DNA of 64,000 nt, from contig CAYTPV010000005.1 of NCBI GenBank assembly GCA_964440115.1, forward strand, positions 124,001-188,000, in the 5' to 3' direction. Of the stretch, positions 42,939-52,974 are shown in pieces. Position 1 is the stretch's first letter, and every line of letters begins with the position of its first letter. Both the position numbers and the translations under genes were made by a program. The notes under the pieces were generated by a model. It saw only the letters and a list, made by a program, of their open reading frames with translations, did no database searches and had not been told where the DNA came from. Origin of the DNA: JAEWWD01 sp964440115 (lineage in GTDB: Bacteria > Bacillota > Clostridia > Christensenellales > CAG-138).

Positions 42939-43127
42939 GCTATTTTACTTTATAAAATTAGACAAAATAGGTAATGGTTATTTCTAATGACCTGCGGTTT
43001 GTCTGCAAGTATATTTCATTGACTTCTTCTATCGAAACAGCACGAATCCTTTATATTGAATGCGCCTGTCATTGACACCATTGGGCTTGGAACCTACACT
43101 CAATGCAACAGCATACAACAATATGAT

Positions 43128-43907
43128 ATGAAGCAAGGTCGTGATTATTTGAAAAAGATCGCATTTGCCTTGGTTATTGCCTTTATTTTGAATATGGCGT
43201 CCGGTTGTTCCCACCTGCCGGCCGGAGATCCCGCAAAAGAGCCGGAAAAAGCACAGAGCACGCAGCAAGCGGAGAATGTGCAAACGCCGCCAGCGCAAAC
43301 GCCGGCTGCGCAAAAGAGCGAGCCTGTCAATACGCCGGCCCAAACGCCGCCCCCGGCGGAAGAGACCAAGGATTGCGACTGGACACTGCATGTGGACGAC
43401 ACCATTCCTGTAACGTTTGATGACGGCATTACAGTCAACTATACGCTGATTTTGGATGCGGTCAAAAAAGGCGGGAAAGAGGATCTGGGTACCTATACGG
43501 GCAGCGCATACTTTTGCATGAAGCTGGATACTTCTAAAATGCCCGCAGTGGCGGTTCAACTTGCAGGAAATGTGGAAGAGATACTCAAAACGAAGGAATT
43601 CACATTTGATATCGTAGCGTACGATGAGGATGCATACTCGTCCTTTGAAAGCAAGGATGCCATAGCGCCCTTGGTGGAGTACGATGGCATGGCGCTGATT
43701 TCCACCCCTATGGCTGCGGACGGAGATGTCGATCTCTCGTTTTCAGGCATGCGAGGAGAACATGGGAACCTGAAGGACAACAGCGATGGAACATACACCG
43801 TGCATATGCGTCTTGCTTTGAGAGCGGGGCAAGTCGAAGTGAGCTTGCCGGGGTTTCCAATCAATACGCCTTTCAAAGGTATGCTGACGGGTACTCCTGT
43901 TTCATAA
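43128..43907 (+). CDS. Hypothetical lipoprotein with Pro/Gln linker, 259 aa
   Basis: The signal region KKIAFALVIAFILNMASGCS ends in a lipobox. A long Pro/Ala/Gln/Thr linker with repeated QTPPAQTP-like units is followed by a beta-rich domain (DDTIPVTFDDGITVNYTLIL onward). The start may be ATG 43,128 or TTG 43,149. The latter gives a cleaner signal peptide and has AAGG nearby. Surface anchored, no known family. Confidence 0.65.
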   Translation: MKQGRDYLKKIAFALVIAFILNMASGCSHLPAGDPAKEPEKAQSTQQAENVQTPPAQTPAAQKSEPVNTPAQTPPPAEETKDCDWTLHVDDTIPVTFDDGITVNYTLILDAVKKGGKEDLGTYTGSAYFCMKLDTSKMPAVAVQLAGNVEEILKTKEFTFDIVAYDEDAYSSFESKDAIAPLVEYDGMALISTPMAADGDVDLSFSGMRGEHGNLKDNSDGTYTVHMRLALRAGQVEVSLPGFPINTPFKGMLTGTPVS

Positions 43908-43938
43908 TGCTTCTGACCCAAATAGCGTTGGCAATTGC

Positions 43939-46392
43939 CTATCCTTGTAGGATAGAGCCGGATTGAGGCTTGAGCAGGTTTTCGAAATTGGCAGCAGTCA
44001 TAGGCTTATAATAATAGTAGCCCTGTATTTCATCACACATCCGTTGTGTGAGGAATTCATACTGCGCCTTGGTTTCTACGCCTTCGGCCGTTACTTTCAG
44101 CCCCAGACTCTTGGCCAGTACGATAATCGATTTTGTGATCGCTTCGTCTTTAGGGTTTGCATCAATTCCCTGTACAAAGGGCATAGGGATCTTGATACGA
44201 TCAACTGGCAACTGCTTCAAGTGGTTCATAGACGAATACTCGGTACCAAAATCGTCTATGGAAATATGTATGCCCATGTCACGAAGCGCGAACAGTACAC
44301 TAAATACATAATCCTTCTCATGTACCGCTATGCTTTCGGTGATTTCCAATTCCAGATATTCAGGATCGAGGTCCGTATCAGATAATATCTCCCGAACCTC
44401 ACTCAGTATATCGTGATTCTGGAACTGACGTATGGAGAGGTTAACGCCCATGCGGATATTCGGATACCCGGCATTCTGCCACGCCTTTGCCTGCATACAG
44501 GCCGTACGCAGCACCCATTCGCCTATGGGAAGTATAAGGCCGGTTTGCTCCGCGATGGGTATAAACATGCCGGGCATCACTTGTCCCAACTCGGGGTGAT
44601 TCCAGCGTATCAGTGCTTCGGCTCCAACAATCTGGTTTGTGCCGCAGTTAATCTGCGGCTGGTAATATACCTCAAATTCTTTGCGCTCCAAAGCCCGGAA
44701 CAGCTGATTGGATAGTCTCATGGTATCCATGACCCTGTTTTTAATGCTGGGACTGCACAGTATGTATTGGTTCTTTCCTTTTTCCTTGGCATGGTACATC
44801 GCGATATCCGCGTTTTTCATGAGCACTTCGTCGGTTTCGCCATCTACCGGGTATACCGCTACCCCTATGGAGGTACTGATAAAGCACTCCTGATGATTGA
44901 GTATGAACGGTTCACTGAAGATATTCAGTACTTTGTCCGCAATGATTTCTATAGCAGATACCTCCGAAATGTTTTCGATTAAAATAACAAATTCATCTCC
45001 GCCCAGCCGCGCAAGTACATCACTCTCTCGTAACATTGCCTGGAGCCTATTGCTGACCTCGATCAGCAGCAAATCACCGGCCTGATGCCCCATAGAGTCA
45101 TTGATCATTTTAAAGCCGTCCAGATCTAAAAACAGGATGGCTACCAGCTTTGCCATCCGTTTGGCAAGCTGAATGCCATGGTTCAGATGTTCGGTGAAAT
45201 GCAGACGATTGGGTAAATCGGTGAGAGGGTCATGATAAGCGAGATATGTAATTCTCTCTTGTGCCCTCATACGTTCAGCCGCTTCCTGTTCGAGTTCTCC
45301 GGTAATGGCAATAAGCGCATTCTCACGTGCCTCTATCTGCAGCCGGGATGCCTGCAGCTTATCCAGCATAACATTAATTTCATGAGACATCGCCGACAAT
45401 TCATCGGGTATATTGTCCGGCTTTAAGCGTTCCTGCAGATCATTGTGCTCGCCGATTGCGTGGATAGCGGCGCTCATAGACTGTACTCTCAAGAGTATAA
45501 TACGGTCCAGCAGTATGATGATCAGCAGAGAAAATACGACCCCAACGACTACCAGCATCACAATGATAGATTCAAAGCCTGCCTGCCCGATTAAGTACAT
45601 ATCCCGGTCCATGAGAATACTGACATCAATGGCGGGATTGCCATAGATATCCTTGAGTGTCGAAGTACTCTGTATTTCATGAGCGGATATTTCAGCAATG
45701 GAAATGGGCAAATCGTCGGGCTTGCTGTTTTGGTTATATTGTGTCTGGCTGCTATGGGGCGTGAAAACCATATTCTGATTTGTTAATTCTGAAAGGTGGG
45801 CGATCTCTGTCTGATCAAGATATCGATAAAGAACCAGATTGCCGTGGATGGGTCCCTCGCTGCTGCTGGTGAGGATTGGATTTGTCGCCACCAGCATCGC
45901 GCCTCCGGGAACTGATAATATGCCCTGCACTCTTTTGTTGATATCCTGATTATCTGCAATTAAAGTTTTCAGCAGATCTTTCACGTCGGGGGGTACTTCC
46001 TGGAGTTCATCTTTATTCGCGTTCAATTGCATGGCATATACAAAATCACCTGACACATCAATGAAAACCATTGCATCCAATCTGAGGTTATATAGATAAA
46101 CCGCACTGAGATTATCCGCAACATACGTTTCGTTATAGTCAGTGACAAAATCGTAAGTGTCGTTCCACTCTCCCCAATCCATGGCTGTCTTCTTGAGGTC
46201 GTTCAGCTCGTAGGTGATGCTGTTCCGCACCCGCATTATATGTTCTGCTGCGTTTTGTTTTTCCAGCTTTTTGATGTTATCTAACGCCATTGTGCGTATT
46301 ATGATGGTTACGATTACGAGCAAAATCAAAAACATGATAGCCATAATAATGCTTGTTCTGGTACGCAAGGAATACAATTTTTGTTTTCTCAT
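43939..46392 (-). CDS. CHASE4-GGDEF-EAL cyclic-di-GMP protein
   Basis: An 817-aa membrane protein. After the first helix (IIMAIMFLILLVIVTIII) comes an extracellular CHASE4-type sensor with MDWGEWNDTYDFV, a hallmark of that domain. A second helix (IIVMLVVVGVVFSLLIIIL) and a HAMP-like linker follow. The GGDEF domain has the intact RLGGDEFVIL site, and the EAL domain has EALIRWNHP and the DDFGTEYSS stretch. It can in principle both make and break c-di-GMP; which dominates cannot be told. GGGAGAT lies before the start. Confidence 0.92.
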   Translation of the reverse strand: MRKQKLYSLRTRTSIIMAIMFLILLVIVTIIIRTMALDNIKKLEKQNAAEHIMRVRNSITYELNDLKKTAMDWGEWNDTYDFVTDYNETYVADNLSAVYLYNLRLDAMVFIDVSGDFVYAMQLNANKDELQEVPPDVKDLLKTLIADNQDINKRVQGILSVPGGAMLVATNPILTSSSEGPIHGNLVLYRYLDQTEIAHLSELTNQNMVFTPHSSQTQYNQNSKPDDLPISIAEISAHEIQSTSTLKDIYGNPAIDVSILMDRDMYLIGQAGFESIIVMLVVVGVVFSLLIIILLDRIILLRVQSMSAAIHAIGEHNDLQERLKPDNIPDELSAMSHEINVMLDKLQASRLQIEARENALIAITGELEQEAAERMRAQERITYLAYHDPLTDLPNRLHFTEHLNHGIQLAKRMAKLVAILFLDLDGFKMINDSMGHQAGDLLLIEVSNRLQAMLRESDVLARLGGDEFVILIENISEVSAIEIIADKVLNIFSEPFILNHQECFISTSIGVAVYPVDGETDEVLMKNADIAMYHAKEKGKNQYILCSPSIKNRVMDTMRLSNQLFRALERKEFEVYYQPQINCGTNQIVGAEALIRWNHPELGQVMPGMFIPIAEQTGLILPIGEWVLRTACMQAKAWQNAGYPNIRMGVNLSIRQFQNHDILSEVREILSDTDLDPEYLELEITESIAVHEKDYVFSVLFALRDMGIHISIDDFGTEYSSMNHLKQLPVDRIKIPMPFVQGIDANPKDEAITKSIIVLAKSLGLKVTAEGVETKAQYEFLTQRMCDEIQGYYYYKPMTAANFENLLKPQSGSILQG

Positions 46393-46709
46393 TTGACATA
46401 TCTCCCTGGCAGTTTTCGGGCAATCTGTTTTGAATTGCAGCGACTTGTTTTATTGATTTTGCGACTGTAATGGCATTATATATATCGGTATAATAAGACA
46501 AAAAATAACTTAGCAGGCAACATGCATGTTTTTACAGAACTGTACAGATACGCCGTTCTTCAAAGCCCGACTTGATTTCAGGCATTATATATACTCCGTA
46601 TTCTTCAGACTGAGAAATAGATGTACGATACTATTTTATATATGTGATGTTACCGTTAATAAGGGTAAGAATATGTAAGGTCTAATGCTAAGCTGTTCCC
46701 GGAGGAATT
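46393..46709. other. Divergent intergenic region
   Basis: A 317-bp AT-rich spacer between two divergent c-di-GMP genes. It should contain both promoters, but I cannot fix them with confidence. I looked for c-di-GMP riboswitch signatures and found none. GGAGGA at 46,699-46,704 is the ribosome binding site of the next gene. Confidence 0.4.
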
Positions 46710-47816
46710 ATGCTTAATATTCTTCGAGATTTATTTGCAAATTGCGCAATCATTATAGCTTCCATATCATTCGGCAATCTGATTATACGAGATGCATTCC
46801 CCCAGAAAAACGCAAGATATAAGGTGTTGATCAGTATTCTGTGGGGTGTGTTGGGATGCATACTCATGATATTCAGCGTCAGGGGCGCATTGCCGATTAT
46901 TATCGATTTTCGAAGCATCCCTATCATGATCATGGGCATTTATGGCTCGTTCGGCACAACGATGATTACCGCATCCATCATAGCATTGTTCCGGTTTGTA
47001 TTCTTTGGATTTAATGAAGCCTCCGTCATAGGATTTGGCATTGTGGTGTTGACCGGTTTGGCATGCGGATTCGTGGGCTTCATTAAGACAAACGCGAAAG
47101 TGAAATGGGTATTGTGTACTCTTCTTGCAAGCGCCATGTTCAGCATAAGCCCGGCGCTTTTGATCCATGAGTCTGTATTGCTAGCGGATGTCATGATTGC
47201 TTATTATGTCGGCATGATCATGATGTCTTTGCTTACGTATATTCTGATGACGTATATTCGCTTATCCAACGAAAGGTACATTCAGTTAAAAGACGCTTCG
47301 AATATCGATTATCTTACTGGCTTAAACAATGTACGTCATTTTGACAATACCATAAACGCCTATCAAAAAGAGGCCGGCGAAAAACGAAAGAGCGTATCCC
47401 TGTTATTTATAGACATCGACTATTTCAAAAAGGTGAACGATACGTATGGTCACCTCAGCGGCGACCTGGTTTTAAAACAGATATCGGAATTACTGTTGAA
47501 ATTCTCCCGCGGAATGGATGTCGTCACCCGCAAAGGCGGCGAAGAATTTACTGTTTTGCTTTTGGATTGCGGGCTGGCAGAGGCCGGCAATGTTGCGGAA
47601 CGAATTCGCAAATCGGTAGAGGAACAAGAATTTGTTATCCATAATGGAACACACATACATATTACGGTGTCAATCGGCGTATCTTCCTGTCCGGAAACAG
47701 CGTTGGAGCAGGATAAACTGATTGAACAAGCCGATATCGCATTATACAAAGCAAAGCGTTCGGGCCGAAATGCTGTGTCGATAGCGGACCCAATCGTATC
47801 CTCCGTTGCCGAATGA
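46710..47816 (+). CDS. Membrane diguanylate cyclase (5TMR_LYT-like + GGDEF)
   Basis: A 368-aa protein with about six membrane helices in the first 185 residues, including the LytS/5TMR-like pattern PIIIDFRSIPIMIMGIYGSF, then a GGDEF domain starting near DYLTGLNNVRHFD. The active site reads RKGGEEFTVLLL (GGEEF, the active variant) and the metal-binding DIDYFKKVNDTYGHLSGD is intact. Predicted to make c-di-GMP. No inhibitory RxxD is evident just before the active site. Confidence 0.92.
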   Translation: MLNILRDLFANCAIIIASISFGNLIIRDAFPQKNARYKVLISILWGVLGCILMIFSVRGALPIIIDFRSIPIMIMGIYGSFGTTMITASIIALFRFVFFGFNEASVIGFGIVVLTGLACGFVGFIKTNAKVKWVLCTLLASAMFSISPALLIHESVLLADVMIAYYVGMIMMSLLTYILMTYIRLSNERYIQLKDASNIDYLTGLNNVRHFDNTINAYQKEAGEKRKSVSLLFIDIDYFKKVNDTYGHLSGDLVLKQISELLLKFSRGMDVVTRKGGEEFTVLLLDCGLAEAGNVAERIRKSVEEQEFVIHNGTHIHITVSIGVSSCPETALEQDKLIEQADIALYKAKRSGRNAVSIADPIVSSVAE

Positions 47817-47924
47817 CGCACATTGGAAATATAAGAATTGTAGCTCTTACTTTTCATTTGGGCTTGGGTTGAGCGCGCAAGGGCCGAGGAAGCGCTGAGG
47901 AACAGTGAAAAGAAGGCCAATGCT

Positions 47925-48659
47925 TTGATCATGGAGCTAGAGACAGCGGACAAGAACAAGAACGAATTTATCAGCGTCTTGTCCCATGAATTGCGCAATC
48001 CGCTGGCCGTGATTTCGGCCGGGTTACAGCTGCTTGAAATCACGCACAACGACTATCAAACCAGCAAAGCCAAAGAAATCATCAAGCGGCAGATGGGGCA
48101 GCTATGCAAGCTTGTTGATGATTTATTGGATGTTACCCGGATTACGCAGAACAAGATAGAAATGAAAAGAGAGCATGTGATAGTCAACGATATCGTGAAG
48201 AATGTCGTCGACGATATCAAATCGGAATACGTAAAAAAAGGAGTATGGCTTACAACGAGAATGCATGTTCGTGCCATTCCCCTCTATGCAGATCCGGTCC
48301 GTATTTCGCAGATTATCGGGAACATTCTCATAAACGCGCTTAAATTTACGCCAGCAAACGGCGCTGTCTGGCTGTTTCTGAAGCAGGTGAAAAATGAGGT
48401 CGTCATTCAGGTGAAGGATAGCGAAAAAGGCATCAGTCCCGAACTCCTGCCGCATTTGTTCCAACCCTTTATACAGGCTGAACACAGCCTGGACAGACAC
48501 ACCGGCGGTATTGGACTGGGTCTGTCCATTGTAAAGGGCATTGCAGAACTCCACGGCGGAAGTGTAAGCGCATATAGCGCGGGGTTAGGGAAAGGCTCCT
48601 CGTTTACCATCCGCCTTCCGATTGCCGAAATAGAAAACATGGGAGATTTGAGTTGGTGA
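47925..48659 (+). CDS. Histidine kinase core without sensor domain
   Basis: A 244-aa protein holding only the dimerisation/phosphoacceptor helix (NEFISVLSHELRNPLAVISA with the H box His) and the ATPase domain (NILINALKFTPANG, VKDSEKGISPE, GGIGLGLSIVKGIAELHGG). The frame is open back to 47,844 and reads like a PAS-to-kinase coiled-coil linker (ERARAEEALRNSEKKANALI), but there is no upstream sensor. TTG 47,919 or ATG 47,925 are possible starts. It may be the 3' remnant of a longer kinase or a soluble partner kinase. The receiver gene overlaps its end. Confidence 0.82.
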   Translation: MIMELETADKNKNEFISVLSHELRNPLAVISAGLQLLEITHNDYQTSKAKEIIKRQMGQLCKLVDDLLDVTRITQNKIEMKREHVIVNDIVKNVVDDIKSEYVKKGVWLTTRMHVRAIPLYADPVRISQIIGNILINALKFTPANGAVWLFLKQVKNEVVIQVKDSEKGISPELLPHLFQPFIQAEHSLDRHTGGIGLGLSIVKGIAELHGGSVSAYSAGLGKGSSFTIRLPIAEIENMGDLSW

Positions 48660-49048
48660 AATCATCGTCAGGTTCGTACAAAGTACTTCTTATTGAGGAC
48701 AATCAGGATTTTGTTTTTTTGCTGAGCACTATACTGGAAAGCCTGGGTCATAGATGCATTGCGGCGTTTGACGGTACGGAGGGTATTAAGAAAGCACAGG
48801 AGATAAAACCCGATGTCATTTTCTGCGATATCGGGCTGCCGCACATGAACGGGTTTGAAGTCGCAAAAAAGTTAAAAGAAGATCACAGCTTAAAAGATAT
48901 TTATTTGGTTGCCCTCACAGGATATGTTTCAGCACACGACATGTATCATGCCGCTGCAGCAGGATTTGACTTTCATTTGGCGAAGCCCGTCAATATGGCG
49001 GAAATGAATCAGGTGCTTGAAAAAATTCCAAATGCACAGTGTATTTGA
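48653..49048 (+). CDS. Single-domain response regulator (receiver only)
   Basis: A 131-aa CheY-like receiver: acidic pocket LIEDNQD, phospho-acceptor Asp in DVIFCDIGLPHMNGFEVAKK, Thr in VALTGYVS and Lys in HLAKPVN. No output domain. It starts with TTG 48,653 or GTG 48,656, overlapping the kinase stop, so the two are translationally coupled. It may relay phosphate to another protein. Confidence 0.9.
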   Translation: MVKSSSGSYKVLLIEDNQDFVFLLSTILESLGHRCIAAFDGTEGIKKAQEIKPDVIFCDIGLPHMNGFEVAKKLKEDHSLKDIYLVALTGYVSAHDMYHAAAAGFDFHLAKPVNMAEMNQVLEKIPNAQCI

Positions 49049-49140
49049 GGCGATCTAATCCGGCTTTTGCATACGCTGCCCGCGGCCGATGCTGCGGGCA
49101 GTCAATATGTTGATTAACCTAAGCTTCTATCGGAGACCAT

Positions 49141-50292
49141 TTAGAAAGCCAGTTCAAGTATCTTTTGCGCAATTTCGGGCGTGAGATCGCCTGTTTCGGA
49201 AATTGCCGTCATACCATGCGCTTTGAGCTGTTCTACGATCGCAGGTATTTTGTCTTTTCCTACTCCATAATCGGACAGATGCGTTTTCACGCCGAGTCGT
49301 TCAAAGAATTCCCGTGTTTTCTGAATAGCCAAATCGATTTTTTCCTCGTCGCTGCCGCTTTCAATGTGCCATACGCGCTGTGCATACTGCAGGAGCTTCG
49401 CCCGTTTCTTCTCGCGCCTTACTTCAAGCAAGGCAGGCAGTATCACGGCGAGCGTCTGCCCATGGTCGATTCCGAACATGGCGGTAAGCTCATGTCCGAT
49501 GGAGTGCGTTGACCAGTCCTGCGGAACGCCGCAGCCAATCAGTCCGTTCAAGGCCATGGTAGCGCTCCAAACATGGTTTGCGCGGGCGTCATAGTTTTCG
49601 CTTTCCAAAACAGAAGTCTCGCCTATTTCCAGCAGCGTCAGCAAAATTCCCTCCGCCATGCGGTCCTGTACTCTGCCGTCAGCGGGGAATGTCAGATACT
49701 GCTCCGTCACATGGATAAAGGCGTCGACTACACCGTTCGCAACTTGCTTTTGGGGAAGGGTAAACGTGATGGTCGGATCAACTACTGAAAACCGGGGGAA
49801 AACGAGCGGGTTGGAAAAGAACCACTTTCCGTGATCGTAACTGATGACTGCCGCCGAGTTCATCTCAGAACCTGTTGCGGGCAAAGTCAGAACTGCGCCG
49901 AAAGGAACAGCCTCCGAAAGAGGCGCATGGCCGCCCTGCAGGAGGTCGGCGGGTTTCCCATCGTATTTTGCGGAGGCCGCGATAAATTTGGTTCCGTCGA
50001 TCACCGACCCGCCGCCAACCGCGAGTATGAAATCTATATTCTCTTTTTTGACTATTTCCACTGCTTTGACCAATGTTTCATAACGGGGGTTGGGTTCTAT
50101 GCCGCCGAATTCCACAACCCTTCTTTGGCCAAGAACGCCTTTGATTCGGTCGATCAATCCGCTTTTTATTGCGCTTCCGCCGCCAAATGTAATGAGTACT
50201 GTCGCGTTTTTGGGAACATGCGCGTCAATGCTGGTAAGCCTGTCCCGCCCAAATATAATATGTGTAGGATTGTAAAAATCAAAGTTAAACAT
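49141..50292 (-). CDS. Iron-containing alcohol dehydrogenase (YqhD/butanol dehydrogenase type)
   Basis: A 383-aa cytosolic NAD(P)H-dependent enzyme that reduces aldehydes to alcohols. The opening FDFYNPTHIIFGRDRL, the GGGSAIKSG and AVGGGSVIDGTKFIA cofactor-binding stretches, and the metal-site HSIGHELTAMFGIDHGQTLA place it with the YqhD/BdhA branch of group III dehydrogenases. The start at 50,292 follows GGAGGCG. It stands alone. Confidence 0.92.
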   Translation of the reverse strand: MFNFDFYNPTHIIFGRDRLTSIDAHVPKNATVLITFGGGSAIKSGLIDRIKGVLGQRRVVEFGGIEPNPRYETLVKAVEIVKKENIDFILAVGGGSVIDGTKFIAASAKYDGKPADLLQGGHAPLSEAVPFGAVLTLPATGSEMNSAAVISYDHGKWFFSNPLVFPRFSVVDPTITFTLPQKQVANGVVDAFIHVTEQYLTFPADGRVQDRMAEGILLTLLEIGETSVLESENYDARANHVWSATMALNGLIGCGVPQDWSTHSIGHELTAMFGIDHGQTLAVILPALLEVRREKKRAKLLQYAQRVWHIESGSDEEKIDLAIQKTREFFERLGVKTHLSDYGVGKDKIPAIVEQLKAHGMTAISETGDLTPEIAQKILELAF

Positions 50293-50527
50293 AAACGCCT
50301 CCAAATGCAATTGTCTTTCAGATAATCATTGCCCGCCATATCGGTAATGTCAAATCATTTTTCTTCAAAAAACAAGAAATGCAGCCATCAGCGATTATTT
50401 TCAGTTTATCTGCACGATAAAAAACAGGAATTCGTGCGTTACCATAATGAAAAGAAGAAAAATTGCGATAGTATGGACAGGTTGGATTTTATAAATACAC
50501 CTGTATTTGAATAATGAAAGGTCCAGT

Positions 50528-52009
50528 ATGCTTCGAACAGTACTGTTTTCTTCCATATTTGCAAGCCTGATGTTTATATGGACATATGTTTATCTGAACA
50601 AAAGCACAAATAGAATCAATCAGACGTTTTTGATGTTTTTAGCCTTTGTTATGGCCTGGATGGTATTGGGCGAAGCTGTCCAGCATGTCGATTATTCAAT
50701 GATTGCCCTTATTTTAAAGACGATATATTGGCATGTCATGCTAAATCTCGCCGTTGCCTTTTTGTTTTTTGTATATCGTCTGATCGACAGGCGATTGGAT
50801 GTTCTGTTTTTTATTATTCTCGGTATTAACTCTTTGACGATACTATGGAGGTACAGCTTCCCAATCGATTATACAATACCGAATTTTTGGCGGCTGTCCT
50901 ATCCTGTTGTTGCGCCGCTGATGTCCTTTGTTTTTAGCATACCGGCAATTTATGCATTGTACTTGATGGTCGCTGAGCATTTCAAAACAAAAGAAAGCCG
51001 TACCAGAAGGCAATTGCGCGACATTTTTATCGGGATTGGTTTTTCGTGTATCATCAGCATCATATCGGAGTATGTCCTGCCTGTTTGGTTTGGGTTCAAT
51101 GAAAGCCTGATGAATTTGGCGATATTGGTGTTGGTATTATTATTGTTCCGTGCAATATTTGAAAACAGGTTTTTAAGCATTTCGTCGGCATATCTTTGCG
51201 AAAAACTGCTTTCCAACGCAAATGACGGCATTATTATCGTAAACAGAAAGTCGAGAATTGCCAGCATCAATGAAATGGCAGTGAAAATTCTGCACAATGA
51301 CAATATCAGAGCCGGCGACAGATTGACGGATTATATCAATGACTATTCCTTCCTGACCGATTATCACAATCATGAGATAACGCTGGGCAATTCGGATCAG
51401 GCTATCCATCTGATGATGACGCAGCATTTCATAGACGGTGAATTTGGCGCATACAAGCTGATGACAATCATCGATATTACAAACGCGAAGCGTACGATGC
51501 TCGATGAAAAGGATCGCTTACTGGAGCAAATGTACATCGATCCCTTAACAGGGCTTAACAACAAACACTGCTTTATGGAAAAATATTATCAGCTATCCTC
51601 AGAGCTTGGCGACCAGATATCGGCTTTGCTATTCATAGATATCGACGGATTTAAGTCGATCAACGATACTTACGGCCATCTGAACGGGGATATTGTGCTG
51701 CAGGCATTGGCGGAACAAATCAAGCTCGCCATAGGAGACAAGGGCATGACGTTTCGGTTCGGCGGGGATGAGTTTGTTGTGCTGCTGAAGTACACAATAC
51801 AGGAAGATGCCTATAGAATTGCCGAAACCATTCGGGCCCGGGCATACCTGCTGGAATTCCCGACGATTTCCTTAAGCCTGCAGATATCATTGAGCATAGG
51901 GCTCATGCAGGGCACCTCTTCGATACACGAAATGATGAGGAAGGCGGATATCGCCATGTACGACGCCAAAAGCAAAGGCAAGAACATGACCAGCGTTTTT
52001 ATGAATTAA
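50528..52009 (+). CDS. Membrane diguanylate cyclase with 7TM and PAS-like domains
   Basis: A 493-aa protein. Seven hydrophobic segments fill the first 215 residues, resembling the 7TM histidine-kinase-type sensor. A PAS-like domain follows (LLSNANDGIIIVNRKSRIAS), then a GGDEF domain with DPLTGLNNKHCF, DIDGFKSINDTYGHLNGD and the active site RFGGDEFVVLL. Predicted to make c-di-GMP. The ATG at 50,528 follows GAAAGG; a TTG at 50,507 is also in frame. Confidence 0.92.
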   Translation: MLRTVLFSSIFASLMFIWTYVYLNKSTNRINQTFLMFLAFVMAWMVLGEAVQHVDYSMIALILKTIYWHVMLNLAVAFLFFVYRLIDRRLDVLFFIILGINSLTILWRYSFPIDYTIPNFWRLSYPVVAPLMSFVFSIPAIYALYLMVAEHFKTKESRTRRQLRDIFIGIGFSCIISIISEYVLPVWFGFNESLMNLAILVLVLLLFRAIFENRFLSISSAYLCEKLLSNANDGIIIVNRKSRIASINEMAVKILHNDNIRAGDRLTDYINDYSFLTDYHNHEITLGNSDQAIHLMMTQHFIDGEFGAYKLMTIIDITNAKRTMLDEKDRLLEQMYIDPLTGLNNKHCFMEKYYQLSSELGDQISALLFIDIDGFKSINDTYGHLNGDIVLQALAEQIKLAIGDKGMTFRFGGDEFVVLLKYTIQEDAYRIAETIRARAYLLEFPTISLSLQISLSIGLMQGTSSIHEMMRKADIAMYDAKSKGKNMTSVFMN

Positions 52010-52032
52010 AGACAATTCTGTCAGGTTAAAAT

Positions 52033-52062
52033 AAGCGCCTTGCGGCGCTTTTTCATTTTTTC
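52033..52062 (+). terminator. Intrinsic terminator after the cyclase gene
   Basis: AAGCGCC pairs with GGCGCTT around TTGC, followed by TTTCATTTTTT. Confidence 0.85.
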
Positions 52063-52197
52063 TTGATTTTATGTGTTTACTATACCACAAAATATGGTTT
52101 TTTACAAGTCTGGAAGTCGAGGCGCATCTATGGTATTGAATATCGGGGAGGATTTGGGGCAGGGCGTTTTTGATTAACGGCTACCAGGAGGTTGAAC

Positions 52198-52944
52198 ATG
52201 CGAATAACTGATACTGTGGAAATGTTGGAGCTGGAGACAATCTTAGCAAACGGACCGGGGGTGATCCATCCGTTGCTGATCTGGGACGAACAGGATGTGG
52301 TGCTGTTTGACGCGGGGCTGCCGGGTATGGAAGCGCATTTTCGTCAGGCGGCGCAAAGCGCCCATATTCCGTTTGACAGGCTTAGCAAAGTGCTGACTAC
52401 ACATTCCGATATGGACCATATTGGGAGCCTCTCTAAAATTGTGAGCGAGAACAGAACCGAAGTCACCGTGATGGCGCATGAGGCGGAAAAACCGTACATT
52501 GAGTGTGATCTGCCGCCAATACGGCTTAAGCAAATGGAAGCGGGGCTTGGCTCTGCAACCGGAGCATTTCGTGAGCAAATGGAAGCATTGACGCAAAGCC
52601 TCAAACGGACATACCGGCTGTTTCGTGTAACAGTGAACAAGACGGTGCAGGACGGCGAAACTCTGCCGTTTTGCGGCGGCATCACCGCAATTCATACGCC
52701 GGGCCATACGCCGGGCCATATGTGCTATTATCTGGAGAAACATAGAATACTCGTTGCCGGAGATCTGTTTCAGATAAAGGAAGGGTGTTTGGCGTTATGC
52801 CCTGACATCACAATTGTGGACAAAGAGGCTATTGCCGGTTCGCTCTACAAAGTAAGCCGGCTGCAAACGGAAGCCGTCGTTTGTTATCATGGGGGATTGT
52901 TTCAAGGAAATGCGTCGCAGCAGATTGAACAGATGATGCATTAA
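52198..52944 (+). CDS. Metallo-beta-lactamase-fold hydrolase
   Basis: A 248-aa protein with the MBL metal-binding motif THSDMDHIGSL, a second-site His in HTPGHTPGHMCYYL, Asp in VAGDLF and a final His in VVCYHGG. The ATG at 52,198 follows AGGAGGTTGAAC. Members include glyoxalase II, lactonases and RNases. The short form without extra domains suggests a small-molecule hydrolase. No tight neighbour gives a clue. Confidence 0.88.
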   Translation: MRITDTVEMLELETILANGPGVIHPLLIWDEQDVVLFDAGLPGMEAHFRQAAQSAHIPFDRLSKVLTTHSDMDHIGSLSKIVSENRTEVTVMAHEAEKPYIECDLPPIRLKQMEAGLGSATGAFREQMEALTQSLKRTYRLFRVTVNKTVQDGETLPFCGGITAIHTPGHTPGHMCYYLEKHRILVAGDLFQIKEGCLALCPDITIVDKEAIAGSLYKVSRLQTEAVVCYHGGLFQGNASQQIEQMMH

Positions 52945-52974
52945 AGCGCGTGGCATCATGTGTCGCATCCTTAT

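Noticed and set aside
46393..46709. c-di-GMP riboswitch in front of the cyclase genes
   Set aside because: None of the conserved sequence blocks of class I or II could be found.
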